In this document: positions 43,307 to 51,933 of the stretch, one piece after another | How positions within the stretch are numbered: position 1 is the stretch's first letter | Layout of the letters: each line of letters starts with the position of its first letter | From: an uncultured Ruminococcus sp. | GTDB taxonomy: Bacteria > Bacillota > Clostridia > Oscillospirales > Ruminococcaceae | Direction of reading: 5' to 3' | Length of the DNA: 64,000 bases | NCBI GenBank assembly: GCA_902780505.1 | Contig: CACZFN010000002.1 | Location: forward strand, 124,001-188,000 | Program-made: the position numbers and the translations under genes | The notes under the pieces: generated by a model | Seen by the model: the letters and a program-made list of their open reading frames with translations, nothing else | The model's database searches: none | Told to the model about the DNA's origin: nothing

Positions 43307-44449
43307 TCAAAGCGAATGGGCAGGTTCGTCCATAACATAAGCGGTGATGAATTTTCTGTCTGCGAATACATCACTGACGGTGTTGTATCTTCTGGCGGTT
43401 TCTTCACGGTTAGTGCGGTTATAGACATATACCTTGCCGTATTTTTTTTCAAAAGCCACGGTATGCAGACCGTCCGTAAAAAACTGAAGCGGGAAGCATC
43501 TGCACTTATGCTTTTCCTTATTCCAAAAAGAAAGTATACCGCAGACTTTATCCTTATCTTTCAGATATTCTTCAAGCTGCTGCGGCTGCTCAAAGCTGTG
43601 ATAGGGCACATGATGGTGTTCAAAGAAGCGGCATATCTTCCTTGGTGCTGTACCGAAATAGCCCGAGGGGAAGATAAACTGCATACGGTTAAGTTCAAAT
43701 TCATATGTAAGCTCGGGCAGAAGCATTTTACGGCCTGTAAGGTGCAGACAGTTTGCAGCGGCTATAAGCTCACAACCGCACCACTCAAAGGAATGTGTGC
43801 CGTAGGTGAGTTTTTTTAGTGCCTGTGTCCCCTGCCCGTGAAGCACAGATTTTTCAAGCCCCGCAAAAGCCGACTTATTGTTTTCATAGTTATTCATAGC
43901 ACGCTTTATCCTGTATTTCTGAACGCCGCGGTACTGTTCGGGGGCTGTTATCCAATCCCTTTTAAACCATGGAAAGCAGCGGTTTACTGTCTTGCAGTAG
44001 CTTTTATAAGCTTCACCGTAGAGGTCACGCAGCCATTTTTCCTCTGTTGCTTTGAGCACTATCGTCATAGCTGCCCAGTAAACGGGCACAAGAACAAGCA
44101 GCCAGAGGTTATGATTGATAAGAAGTGCGCCGTCACACACAAGCATTATGCCCGAATAACATGGATTCCTGACAAACGCATAAACGCCCGTGGTACAGAG
44201 TGTATTTGTTTTTATAAAATTATCTATACAGTTTTTTCCGACTGCCGCAGGAAGCCATACACGCACACCGAGCAAAACTAAAGCTGTGCCGACTATAACC
44301 AACAATACGGTAAACAGAGTGTTTTCCACCCTTCCCGAAGCAAGGAATGATGTCCTTGATACAATGATACCCAAAAGAGTGAGAAGAAGCATACCGCCGC
44401 CCAGTAACGGGCCGATCCCAAAGACAGGCAGATGTTGTTTTTCCATCAT
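43307..44449 (-). CDS. Isoprenylcysteine methyltransferase-like protein fused to a cysteine-peptidase-like domain
   Basis: The 380-residue protein has two parts. Residues 1 to about 185 hold five hydrophobic segments and the motifs of ICMT-type membrane methyltransferases ('GVYAFVRNPCYSGIML', 'EEKWLRDLYGEAYKSYCKTVNRCFPWF'). Residues about 215-380 have no membrane span and contain 'FEWCGCELIAAAN', 'DGLHTVAFEKKYGKVYVYN'. The order C224, H329, N344 matches the catalytic line-up of papain-like C39-type peptidases. I see no frameshift or internal start between the halves. An AGGTCTT region precedes the ATG, just beside a MITE-like repeat. The C-terminal half should face the cytoplasm if the spans are odd or even as predicted; this is unsure. 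Substrates are unknown. Confidence 0.75.
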   Translation of the reverse strand: MMEKQHLPVFGIGPLLGGGMLLLTLLGIIVSRTSFLASGRVENTLFTVLLVIVGTALVLLGVRVWLPAAVGKNCIDNFIKTNTLCTTGVYAFVRNPCYSGIMLVCDGALLINHNLWLLVLVPVYWAAMTIVLKATEEKWLRDLYGEAYKSYCKTVNRCFPWFKRDWITAPEQYRGVQKYRIKRAMNNYENNKSAFAGLEKSVLHGQGTQALKKLTYGTHSFEWCGCELIAAANCLHLTGRKMLLPELTYEFELNRMQFIFPSGYFGTAPRKICRFFEHHHVPYHSFEQPQQLEEYLKDKDKVCGILSFWNKEKHKCRCFPLQFFTDGLHTVAFEKKYGKVYVYNRTNREETARRYNTVSDVFADRKFITAYVMDEPAHSL

Positions 44450-44474
44450 TTTAAGACCTCTATCTATTATTCTG

Positions 44475-44625
44475 TATGGTCATCCCTTTGACACACCAAG
44501 CTCTGACAGCCGTAAACCAGCGTCCTTTGCAGGGGGACGACTCAACCCCAGCCCCCTCCCTTACGAAGTGGAGGGGCTATGGCAAGCCGCTGTCAAAAGC
44601 ACGGTGTGTCCGGTATATGACCATA
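44475..44625. mobile_element. 151-bp MITE-like element
   Basis: Terminal arms TATGGTCAT (44475-44483) and ATGACCATA (44617-44625) are exact inverted copies. Immediately inside, GACACACC (44490-44497) and GGTGTGTC (44603-44610) are another inverted pair, and TGACAGC/GCTGTCA lie within those. The centre is a GC-rich hairpin (AGCCCCCTCCC/GGAGGGGCT, about 44550-44579). There is no coding frame. It occupies the gap between the ICMT-fusion promoter region and the YtaF-like gene. Confidence 0.72.
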
Positions 44626-44678
44626 TTGTTTTATCCCGACTTATAAATAATATACCACAAATCCCTATTGCTGTCAAA

Positions 44679-45224
44679 TCAGGTAAGCTTCATTACAGCA
44701 AGTACAAACAGCACAGCCGACGACACAAGTGCTGTCCTGTAGCGTGACATTGTTTTACATAGCTTACGTCCGAGAAACAGGCCTGCTGCTATACATAGCG
44801 CGCCGAGCACAAGGCTTATCAGCACTGCAAGAAGTTTATCGTTCACAGACATTGTTACCCCTGCACCAAAGCCGACGGCGAGTGAATCTGCTGACAATGC
44901 AAGGCCTGTAACAACTGCTGATATAAAGCCTAAAGGTTCACCATCGGGCGGTAAGGGCGAAGGATCATCCATGCAGGCCGAGCTTAGATTTTTCATAGCG
45001 ATCAGGATAAGCATTGCGGCACTCAGCTGTGCGCAAAGGGCTGTTCCCGCAAGGTTTTTCACAAGTGTTGAAGCAAACAGTGACACACCGAGAAACAGAG
45101 CACCTATAAATACAATTATACCACAACCGGCAGCGCCTATACGTATTCTTTTTACACCGTATGCAAGTGCCGCGGCAAACAAGTCAGCACAGACTGCGGC
45201 GGCTATCAGTATCGCTTCGGACAT
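44679..45224 (-). CDS. MntP/YtaF-family membrane protein
   Basis: The 181-residue protein has six hydrophobic helices arranged as two repeats, each with an acidic motif: 'VCADLFAAALAYGV' near the start and 'GLALSADSLAVGFGAGV' in the middle. This is the pattern of the MntP manganese-efflux and YtaF sporulation membrane proteins. Conserved Asp residues in both repeats suggest cation binding. YtaF fits slightly better in a Firmicute; either label is possible. A strong GGGAGGG site precedes the ATG. Confidence 0.88.
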   Translation of the reverse strand: MSEAILIAAAVCADLFAAALAYGVKRIRIGAAGCGIIVFIGALFLGVSLFASTLVKNLAGTALCAQLSAAMLILIAMKNLSSACMDDPSPLPPDGEPLGFISAVVTGLALSADSLAVGFGAGVTMSVNDKLLAVLISLVLGALCIAAGLFLGRKLCKTMSRYRTALVSSAVLFVLAVMKLT

Positions 45225-45249
45225 AGTTTCTTATCCCTCCCTTTTATCT

Positions 45250-45279
45250 ATCATATTCGGGGAGGTGCTTTTTTGACAA
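45250..45279 (-). promoter_or_regulatory. Probable promoter of the MntP/YtaF gene
   Basis: Minus strand TTGTCA (45274-45279), 18-bp spacer, TATGAT (45250-45255). Confidence 0.5.
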
Positions 45280-45526
45280 GATCCAAGCGCAAATATGTAC
45301 ATTTTTACAAAAGCGAAATAATTTCGTCTATAAAATATGTTCAAACCGTATTAAATTCAGCCGGATATTGTGTCCACTTAAAAAGAAAACGTTTACTACA
45401 TAAAATATTAACAAATTATTATTCAAATATCTATCACATTTTATTAACAATAGTGTATAATATATACAATAGGTGTGTAGTACAATTTAATGTACAGGTC
45501 TAAGGCCAGGAAAGGGGCGGTATCTT
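45280..45526. other. AT-rich intergenic region
   Basis: This stretch lies between divergent genes. A TATAAT at about 45457-45462 on the plus strand has no good -35 (TTATTA-like). An AAAGGGGCGG site sits before the small gene at 45527. I see no other gene or RNA structure. Confidence 0.5.
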
Positions 45527-45709
45527 ATGCTTAAAAAATTTTATATTACAAGGAATGCAGGCGGACAGGCAGAGGGTGTTACTGCTCCCGGGCTTGATAA
45601 ATACCAGCGTATGGAGCAGTTAAACGATATGCTGCGCTTAGGCTGGGTGATAAAGGAATTCAGGCAGGCAGACGGTGACAGTTACTTTTTGCTTGAAAAG
45701 GCTATATAA
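45527..45709 (+). CDS. Small conserved-looking protein of 60 residues
   Basis: I do not recognise a family. The frame has its own ribosome binding site (AAAGGGG) and its own strong terminator, which supports a real gene. The peptide mixes a basic, aromatic start (MLKKFYITRNAGG) with 'KYQRMEQLNDMLRLGWVIKEFRQADGDSYFLLEK', a helix followed by two strands. The pattern is like small DUF4177-type proteins, with 'LN.ML..GW.IKEF....D..YFLLEK'. Cytoplasmic location is inferred. Confidence 0.72.
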   Translation: MLKKFYITRNAGGQAEGVTAPGLDKYQRMEQLNDMLRLGWVIKEFRQADGDSYFLLEKAI

Positions 45710-45712
45710 TAA

Positions 45713-45747
45713 AAAAACAAGCGGCAGGTCTACTGCCGCTTTTATTA
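45713..45747. terminator. Bidirectional intrinsic terminator
   Basis: AGCGGCAG (45720-45727) pairs with CTGCCGCT (45733-45740) around a five-base loop. A-run before and T-run after serve the small gene (plus) and the phosphatase gene (minus). Confidence 0.88.
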
Positions 45748-46533
45748 TTCAAGATAAATGCTTTTGAGCATTTGCTGTTCCTCTTTTGTTATACCTATGC
45801 CTTCAAAGAGAAAGCCTTCAAAGCTGCCGTATTTCTTTTGGGCGGCATCAGACAGCGCATCTAAAAATTCCTCCCTTGCGCCGAAAAGTGTACGTATGGC
45901 ATCTTCAAGCTGTTTAGGGGAATCATGCGGAAGATAACGCGCAGTAAGTTCATTTACTTCATCACAAAGGTTTTCGTTTGTGGCAAGGTAATCTGCCGTT
46001 ATATCGTCCCAACTTACGCCGAGAAGATACAGGACTGCAACAGCCGCAAAGCCCGTCCTGTCCTTACCCGCAGTACAATGCCAGAGAACCGGTATGCCCT
46101 TGCCATTTATAAGCTCACGCACAAAGGCGTGGTATTGCTTTCGGGTATATTCCGAATGGACAAAATCCCGGTACATTTCACACATATAGTCAACAGCATA
46201 GTTATCCTGCTTTAAACACTCTTTTACAACAGCAGCCACAGCGCCATCATCGGAAGCCTTTTCACGGGTGATACCTGCGGCTAAATCTTTTATAACGGGG
46301 AGGTGCAGGTACTGCGCGCCATTTACAGCAGGATCGGGGGCTTCGGTCACTTCTTCATATGTACGAAGGTCTATTATCTTGCCTATGCCTGCCTGTTCAA
46401 GAAGCCTGATATCATTTTCACTTGCTTTAAAAAGCTGTCCGCTTCTGAAAAGAACGCCTGCTTTTATTTTTTTGCCGTCAGCAGTTTTTAAGCCTGCAAG
46501 GTCACGGGTATTATTCAGCTTTTCAAATGTCAA
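45745..46533 (-). CDS. Tyrosine-protein phosphatase (IphP/Y_phosphatase3 type), probable TTG start
   Basis: The core has the dual-specificity phosphatase loop 'LWHCTAGKDRTGFAAV' (HCxxGKDRTG, nucleophile Cys and Arg) and the family start 'TFEKLNNTRDLAGLKTADGKKIKAGVLFRSGQL'. This class dephosphorylates tyrosine, serine or phosphoinositides. An ATG at 46591-46593 gives a longer frame of 282 codons, but it overlaps the methyltransferase gene by 53 bp and has no site. TTG at 46531-46533, about eleven bases after AGAAAGGA, gives 262 residues and the expected N-terminus. It is coupled behind the SpoU-type gene. Confidence 0.88.
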   Translation of the reverse strand: MTFEKLNNTRDLAGLKTADGKKIKAGVLFRSGQLFKASENDIRLLEQAGIGKIIDLRTYEEVTEAPDPAVNGAQYLHLPVIKDLAAGITREKASDDGAVAAVVKECLKQDNYAVDYMCEMYRDFVHSEYTRKQYHAFVRELINGKGIPVLWHCTAGKDRTGFAAVAVLYLLGVSWDDITADYLATNENLCDEVNELTARYLPHDSPKQLEDAIRTLFGAREEFLDALSDAAQKKYGSFEGFLFEGIGITKEEQQMLKSIYLE

Positions 46534-46540
46534 AGAAACA

Positions 46541-47362
46541 TCAGTCCTTTCTGCAAAGTTCCCAGAAAGCCACAGCGCTTGCTGCGGCAACATTCAGCGA
46601 ATCCACTCCGTGATCCATCGGTATCTTTACTGTATAAGTACAGCGCTCAATAGTCTGTTCCTTCAGTCCCTCACCCTCAGTACCGAGGATAACGGCAAGC
46701 TTTTCTTCCGATTTAAGTGCCTTATCATCTATACTTACCGTATCATTCCTTAGTGCCATAGCACAGGTATCAAAGCCGAGTTCTTTAAGGGTATCGACAT
46801 ACACGGGCGGGGCATCATCAAGATACGTCCACGGCACCTGAAAGACGGTACCCATGCTTACCCTGACACTTCTGCGGTAAAGCGGATCACTGCACGCAGG
46901 GGTAAGCAGTACAGCATCAACGCCAAGTGCAGCGGCACTTCTGAAAACAGCGCCGACATTGGTCTGGTTCATAATATCCTCAAGCACTGCAACACGGCGT
47001 GTGTTTTCACCAAGCAAAGCTTTCACTGAGGGGAGAGGCTTTCGCTTCATAAGGCAGAGCACGCCTTTTGTCAGTTTAAAGCCTGTAAGTTCACAAAGCA
47101 CACCCTCTGCCGCTGTATATATCGGGGCAGCGCCGACTCGTTCACATATATCAGCCGCCTGACGTGAAACATACTTTTCATCGCAAAGCAGCGACAGCGG
47201 CTCAAAGCCCGCATCAAGTGCCCGCCTGATGACATTCGGGCTTTCGGCGACAAACACGCCAAGTTCAGGCTCGTTGATACGCAAAAGCCTGACCTCGGAG
47301 GTACATTTGAACGGAAAAAGTTCAGGGGCGTTAAGGTCAGTAACAGGGATGATATTTTTCAT
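46541..47362 (-). CDS. SpoU/TrmH-family RNA 2'-O-methyltransferase
   Basis: The 273-residue protein has a variable N-terminal RNA-binding half and a C-terminal SPOUT knot: 'VAVLEDIMNQTNVGAVFRSAAALGVDAVLLTPACSDPLYRRSVRVSMGTVFQVPW' with N-Q-T-N-V-G and 'SMGTVF', then 'LAVILGTEGEGLKEQ' and 'KIPMDHGVDSLNVAAASAVAFWE'. These match the three SpoU motifs. It would methylate a ribose of tRNA or rRNA with AdoMet; the target is not fixed. It begins just after the PspA-like gene ends. Confidence 0.92.
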   Translation of the reverse strand: MKNIIPVTDLNAPELFPFKCTSEVRLLRINEPELGVFVAESPNVIRRALDAGFEPLSLLCDEKYVSRQAADICERVGAAPIYTAAEGVLCELTGFKLTKGVLCLMKRKPLPSVKALLGENTRRVAVLEDIMNQTNVGAVFRSAAALGVDAVLLTPACSDPLYRRSVRVSMGTVFQVPWTYLDDAPPVYVDTLKELGFDTCAMALRNDTVSIDDKALKSEEKLAVILGTEGEGLKEQTIERCTYTVKIPMDHGVDSLNVAAASAVAFWELCRKD

Positions 47363-47890
47363 TTACTCACCCGTTTCGCTATAGCGCTTTGCATCCGCCA
47401 TAGCCGTCCTTGTTTCGGCTTCAGATTCAAGCTGCGACATTTCCTTTTCAAAATCATAGCTGCCGACTGTCTGTGATGCCTTTATCTGCGCATCAGCAGT
47501 GGCATTTCTTGCTGACAGAACAGCAAGGCGTGTCCTGGCTTCGTTTATCTCCCTTACCATTTTATCGTGAAGCTCTATTGCTTTATTACGGGTTTGATTC
47601 ACCTCTCCTAATTGTTCCGATTGTTCCTTATACGCTTCATCGAACCTGTACTTTTCATTCAAAAATGCACGCGCGTCCTGTTCATTGCCCGCCTTTAGCG
47701 CCTTAGCTGCATATGCGGCAAGCTCGTCACTTTCAGACTTAGCATTGGACGCTTTTTCAAAAAGGCGCTGACGTTCTTCATTGAGCTTTCCCACCTGCTC
47801 ACGCACCTTTGCAAGCTTTACGGCAAGGTCTGCAAGCTGAAGCTTTATCTCGTCGGCAGTTTCCTTTTCATCTTTATCAAAAAGTCCCAT
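47363..47890 (-). CDS. Short PspA/Vipp1-like coiled-coil protein
   Basis: The 175-residue protein is almost all heptad-patterned helix. It begins MGLFDKDEKETADEI and has 'AAYAAKALKAGNEQDARAFLNEKYRFDEAYKEQSEQLGEVNQTRNKAIELHDKMVREINEARTRLAVLSAR'-type segments, close to the central helices of PspA, where the 'A.KAL..G.E..AR..L' region is typical. PspA proteins coat stressed membranes as oligomers. It is shorter than PspA (about 220) and lacks the amphipathic N-terminal helix. It follows a TPM-like membrane protein by ten bases, so the pair may act at the membrane. Confidence 0.7.
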   Translation of the reverse strand: MGLFDKDEKETADEIKLQLADLAVKLAKVREQVGKLNEERQRLFEKASNAKSESDELAAYAAKALKAGNEQDARAFLNEKYRFDEAYKEQSEQLGEVNQTRNKAIELHDKMVREINEARTRLAVLSARNATADAQIKASQTVGSYDFEKEMSQLESEAETRTAMADAKRYSETGE

Positions 47891-47900
47891 AAATGCTCAC

Positions 47901-48935
47901 CTAATTATCGTATTTCTTTTTAAGTTCGTCTATATCGCTTTCCGGTGATGACGGGTTATAGGCGCCTGCTGATGCACCCGCATTATACGTACCGAATTCG
48001 CCGAGGTCTGAGCCGAGTATCTTTTCGGCTGCATTCATTTCGTCAAGCTTATGCTGTTTGCGCTTTCTCCACCACTTATAGAGTATATACAGTATAACAG
48101 CAGCGACTATAAAAACGCCGACCACCCACATTCTGTTCTGGTTGACTGTCATGATCCTGTCGGCAGAATCGGAGAAGGACTTTGAGAAAAACATTTCCTC
48201 GGATAAATCCGAATAATAATAGTAGTCTATATAATCAAGAAGTATCTCACGGGCTTCTTCATCCATGACCGTCTTGGCTTCGGTACCGACTACACAGCAG
48301 GAACGGTATTCTTCATTGCGTTCAAAGAACACCACAAGCAGGTGGGCCTCATCCACAAACAAGCTGTCATAGACATTATTTGCAAATTTTTCAAACTTTT
48401 CATCAGAAAAAGTTGTACTGTCGCCGTCTACGGTATCAGTGATAAAAAGATACGGCTGAACGCCCGTTTCATTATAGAAATACCGCATACCCGATTCAAG
48501 ATCATTGCGGTTTTTTATCCAGTCAAGCTTATCGGTATAGAATTCATCTGACTCGACAAGGGTATTGCTGACAAGCTTTTCACGCTCGACCGTTGACTTG
48601 GTAATACCGTCAGATGAGTCGGCAAAAGCATCAAACAGCACAAGTGCTATCATTATGATGATAAATACCCTTATGATCTTGGCAGTATTGACATAGCTTC
48701 TGCCCGAGTTGCTGCGATAGCTGCCGTAACTGCCGCTGTAATGATTGCCGCCTGTGTTTATATACGTAAAGCTCGGACGTGATGAATGGTAAGAATGATG
48801 ATATGAACGTGACGAACTGCTCCACGAGCTGCGTGAGCTGCTGCGGTGAGATGAACCGGAATGTGAACTGAACCCCCTTGAACCGCCGAAGCTGCTCCCG
48901 CGGGAACCTCCCCCGCCACGGCCTGCTCTGCCCAT
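47901..48935 (-). CDS. TPM-domain-like membrane protein with Ser/Gly-rich N-terminus
   Basis: From the ATG at 48933-48935 (AAGGGGG site upstream; an in-frame ATG at 48965 has none) the protein is 344 residues. Residues 1-80 are Gly, Ser, Arg, His and Tyr rich (GRAGRGGGGSRGSS). A first span lies at about 86-102, then an external domain of about 160 residues with 'MRYFYNETGVQPYLFITD', 'HLLVVFFERNEEYRSCCVVGTEAKTVMDE' that resembles TPM/YgcG domains, then a second span at about 268-287 and a cytoplasmic tail. TPM proteins act in membrane or photosystem maintenance. It has its own promoter and precedes the PspA-like gene. Confidence 0.7.
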   Translation of the reverse strand: MGRAGRGGGGSRGSSFGGSRGFSSHSGSSHRSSSRSSWSSSSRSYHHSYHSSRPSFTYINTGGNHYSGSYGSYRSNSGRSYVNTAKIIRVFIIIMIALVLFDAFADSSDGITKSTVEREKLVSNTLVESDEFYTDKLDWIKNRNDLESGMRYFYNETGVQPYLFITDTVDGDSTTFSDEKFEKFANNVYDSLFVDEAHLLVVFFERNEEYRSCCVVGTEAKTVMDEEAREILLDYIDYYYYSDLSEEMFFSKSFSDSADRIMTVNQNRMWVVGVFIVAAVILYILYKWWRKRKQHKLDEMNAAEKILGSDLGEFGTYNAGASAGAYNPSSPESDIDELKKKYDN

Positions 48936-48983
48936 AATATATACCCCCTTTTTCAGAAAACACACAGTTTATTTACACATAAT

Positions 48984-49012
48984 AATATACTATATTTTTG
49001 TTAAAATGTCAA
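48984..49012 (-). promoter_or_regulatory. Promoter of the TPM-PspA unit
   Basis: Minus strand TTGACA (49007-49012), 17-bp spacer, TATATT (48984-48989). It begins five bases beyond the terminator of the dockerin gene. Confidence 0.72.
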
Positions 49013-49016
49013 TACA

Positions 49017-49042
49017 AAACCCCCGACATTTATCGGGGGTTT
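49017..49042 (-). terminator. Intrinsic terminator of the dockerin gene
   Basis: AAACCCCCGA (49017-49026) pairs with TCGGGGGTTT (49033-49042). The minus-strand tail TTTTG follows. Confidence 0.85.
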
Positions 49043-49048
49043 AAGTAT

Positions 49049-51694
49049 TTATACGAGTTCAACGTCCCAGTTAGCAAGCTTTTGCTGCAAGCGGGTAAGG
49101 TCTTTCATATTGATATCATTATCGCCATTTACATTAGCGTTTGATTCGTTTATAGTAACTTCCCACTTTGCAAGATACTGCTGCAAACGGGTAAGGTCCT
49201 GCATATTTACTTTGCCGTCGTCGTTTACGTCACCGGGGATACGGGCAGCGGCGTCTTTTTCCCATACTGCCTTTAATGTTACGTCACTGTCGGGCATTTC
49301 TGCGGGAACCGTCTTATCCCAGCCCTTGAAGGTATAGCCTGTCTTCACAGGTGTCGGGGCGGTTATCTTCGCACCATAGGCGACTGTACCGCTTGTGTAT
49401 GTTCCCTCGGCTGTACCGCCGTCCAAGTCAAAGGTAAGTTTATACTTATTCCTTGAATACATTATCTTGCCGCCTTTGCCGCCTAATGTGACAGTATATG
49501 TAGAAATAGGTGTTTGAACAGTAAATCCCTTATACTCCTTAGGTGTGGGGGTGACAACTGAATCTGTGGTTCCCACAAGTTCTTCCTTTTCGGCAAGGGT
49601 GAAGGTGCCGCCGCTTAAATCCTCCTTATAATGCTCTATAATATAAGGGGTATCGGTATTTGCTTTCCATACAGCCTTTATGGTAAGGTTCTTTGCAGGC
49701 ATTGTTTTGGGGACATCAATACTCCAGCTGTCAAAGGTATAACCCATGCGCATTTTGAGGGGTTCGGTAACAGGTGCACCGTAGTAAACCTCGCCGCTTG
49801 TGTATTCGCCGCCAAACTCACCGCCGTTTGCGTCCCATGTAAGAGTATACTTGTTTCTTGTATAGTTATAGTTTATAACAAGCGAACCGTCGGCTTTAAC
49901 TGCCGCTGTGCTCTTGTTGGGTGAAGTAAACCCTGTATAGCTCTTAACATCGGGTGTGACATTCTCGCCTGTCTTGCCTGTAAAGTCTTCGCTTTCAAAC
50001 TCGACAAAGCTGCCGTCAAGCGCCTGCTGTTTATGTACTACCTTATATCCCACCTCTACGGCAGTCCACTTGGCATAAAGTGTAATATCCTTTGTAATTG
50101 CGGTATTAAAGCTAAACTTATTTGTCAGCGCTTCGTCTGTATACCAGCCGTCAAGCGTATAGCCTGTTCTTGTAAGTTCAGGATCAGTGGCTTTGCCGCC
50201 CTCCTGCACTGTCTGCTGTGTGACTGAAAGACTGCTTACTCCCGTGTTGAAATCGACCGTGTAATTGCCAAGCTCTGTCCACTGTGCATAAAGTGTGCCC
50301 TGTGCGCCGTTTGAAGACAGGCTTTTGCCTGTAATAGCCTGCAAGCTTGTGCTGTCGGTGTTAAGTGTCTGCTCGTCGGCAAACGGTGTTCCGCTTCCGT
50401 CTGCTTGGGTATTCCAGCCTGTAAATTTATGATCTTTCTTTGTAAATGCATTAGGGATAATTTTTATGCCGTCACCGAGCTGTTCATAATCGACCAGCTG
50501 ATCTGACATTGTGCCTTCCCCGCCGTTTGAATCAAAAACTATAGTGTATTCATTGGGATCATATTTCGGCTTTACGGAAAGAGCGCCTGTCAGCTTATCG
50601 CCTTCCTTCCATATTTTCCCCGTTCCATCTATCCAGCTTGTATAATGGTAGCCTGCTTTTGAAAGAGTACCAATATAATACCCCGAAACACCAGTCTTGA
50701 ACCCGACGCTTTCACCAAGTTCGGGTGTGTAGTAATAAATACATACATTGCTGTGAGTATCAGCGTTATACAGCACTCTGAATCCCCACTGTGCATACAG
50801 TGTAATATCATCCGTTACAGTTATATTAGAAACGCTGTAGCCACTCCAGTTATACTCGGGCGCTAATTTGATATTGCAATACCAATCACCGCTGCCGTCA
50901 GCTTTGGTGTTCCACCCAAGGAAAGTAGGTGTGCTCTCAGGCCCGACAAAATCAGTATATGGCACCCTGAATTCTGAGCCTTTCGCAATAGTTTTAGGTT
51001 CCATAGTCCCCGTACCGCCGTTTGCATCATAGGTCACGGTAACAGGATCAGCCCACTGTGCATATACCGTAAAGCTGCCGTCTTTATAAGGGCTTAAACT
51101 ATTATTTTGAACAGTAAACTGTAAAAGTGTTTCAAAACTATACCATGACGAATTGTATTGAAAGATGTTAGGGTATATACTGTAGCCAGTCCCGTCAGCT
51201 TTTGTTTTCCATTCCTTTAAAATCTTTCCGTTATTCTGTATATTTGATATGTCTATATCAACGGGGTAGTCAAGAACACTTACCTCGATATCGCTGACAC
51301 TTCCTGTTCCGCCGCTTAGATCAAAGCTTACAGTGTATTTGTTCGGTATAAGATCCATATATACTTCAAGATCTTCGGTTACAGGTGTTTCATCAACAAT
51401 GTATTCTTTGCCGCTGCCGTCCACCCATTTGTCTGCCTGATGATAATTAACTACAGGGTTTACTTCAACCGCTGTAAACTTATCACCGACACTGAACTCC
51501 TGTTCACCATATGAATCTGTTGCCACATTACCGTTTGTTTGTGTGCGCCTGCTGTAATACTTTACGGTTACCGTCCCGTCCGCGTTAGCCTTTATCGCAC
51601 CCTCCGGCACAAACGCGAAGAACGAGAACATAAGTGCAATTGCCGTAACAAACGTACTTATGCGCATTGATAAAGGTTTTTTTGTTTTTGTCAT
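49049..51694 (-). CDS. Secreted InlB-B-repeat (Listeria-Bacteroides repeat) protein with C-terminal type I dockerin
   Basis: From the ATG at 51692-51694, seven bases after AGGAGG, the protein has 881 residues. It has a signal peptide ending near KANA, then many copies of the Listeria-Bacteroides repeat, each about 65-75 residues with 'Y.V.FD.NGG.G.M', 'GY.F.GW.T', 'T.LYAKW'-type motifs. No catalytic domain is evident. The last 60 residues are a dockerin: two EF-hand-like halves 'GDVNDDGKVNMQDLTRLQQYL' and 'NVNGDNDINMKDLTRLQQKL'. Dockerins bind cohesins on scaffoldins or the cell surface. The repeats may be adhesive. It has its own promoter and terminator. Confidence 0.92.
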   Translation of the reverse strand: MTKTKKPLSMRISTFVTAIALMFSFFAFVPEGAIKANADGTVTVKYYSRRTQTNGNVATDSYGEQEFSVGDKFTAVEVNPVVNYHQADKWVDGSGKEYIVDETPVTEDLEVYMDLIPNKYTVSFDLSGGTGSVSDIEVSVLDYPVDIDISNIQNNGKILKEWKTKADGTGYSIYPNIFQYNSSWYSFETLLQFTVQNNSLSPYKDGSFTVYAQWADPVTVTYDANGGTGTMEPKTIAKGSEFRVPYTDFVGPESTPTFLGWNTKADGSGDWYCNIKLAPEYNWSGYSVSNITVTDDITLYAQWGFRVLYNADTHSNVCIYYYTPELGESVGFKTGVSGYYIGTLSKAGYHYTSWIDGTGKIWKEGDKLTGALSVKPKYDPNEYTIVFDSNGGEGTMSDQLVDYEQLGDGIKIIPNAFTKKDHKFTGWNTQADGSGTPFADEQTLNTDSTSLQAITGKSLSSNGAQGTLYAQWTELGNYTVDFNTGVSSLSVTQQTVQEGGKATDPELTRTGYTLDGWYTDEALTNKFSFNTAITKDITLYAKWTAVEVGYKVVHKQQALDGSFVEFESEDFTGKTGENVTPDVKSYTGFTSPNKSTAAVKADGSLVINYNYTRNKYTLTWDANGGEFGGEYTSGEVYYGAPVTEPLKMRMGYTFDSWSIDVPKTMPAKNLTIKAVWKANTDTPYIIEHYKEDLSGGTFTLAEKEELVGTTDSVVTPTPKEYKGFTVQTPISTYTVTLGGKGGKIMYSRNKYKLTFDLDGGTAEGTYTSGTVAYGAKITAPTPVKTGYTFKGWDKTVPAEMPDSDVTLKAVWEKDAAARIPGDVNDDGKVNMQDLTRLQQYLAKWEVTINESNANVNGDNDINMKDLTRLQQKLANWDVELV

Positions 51695-51732
51695 AGCCAT
51701 TCCTCCTTTATAGCGTAATTTTCCACAGTTTA

Positions 51733-51762
51733 ATTATACTATACAATGTTTGCAATAATCAA
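51733..51762 (-). promoter_or_regulatory. Promoter of the dockerin gene
   Basis: Minus strand TTGATT (51757-51762), 18-bp spacer, TATAAT (51733-51738). Confidence 0.6.
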
Positions 51763-51933
51763 TTGACATATTGCACAAATTATTAACAATTCTGTTATAT
51801 CTGTACCGGACAAGTAAATGTACATTTTGCAGGATTTAATTTACAATCCTGCAAAAATCCGAGAAATGCCGTATATAAAAGTTAAAGGAATGTAAAAAAT
51901 GACACCTTAAATTATTAAACACGCAAAACCGTA

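Noticed and set aside
46534-46593. ATG start of the phosphatase at 46593
   Set aside because: It overlaps 53 bp of the methyltransferase gene and has no ribosome binding site; the family N-terminus begins at the TTG.
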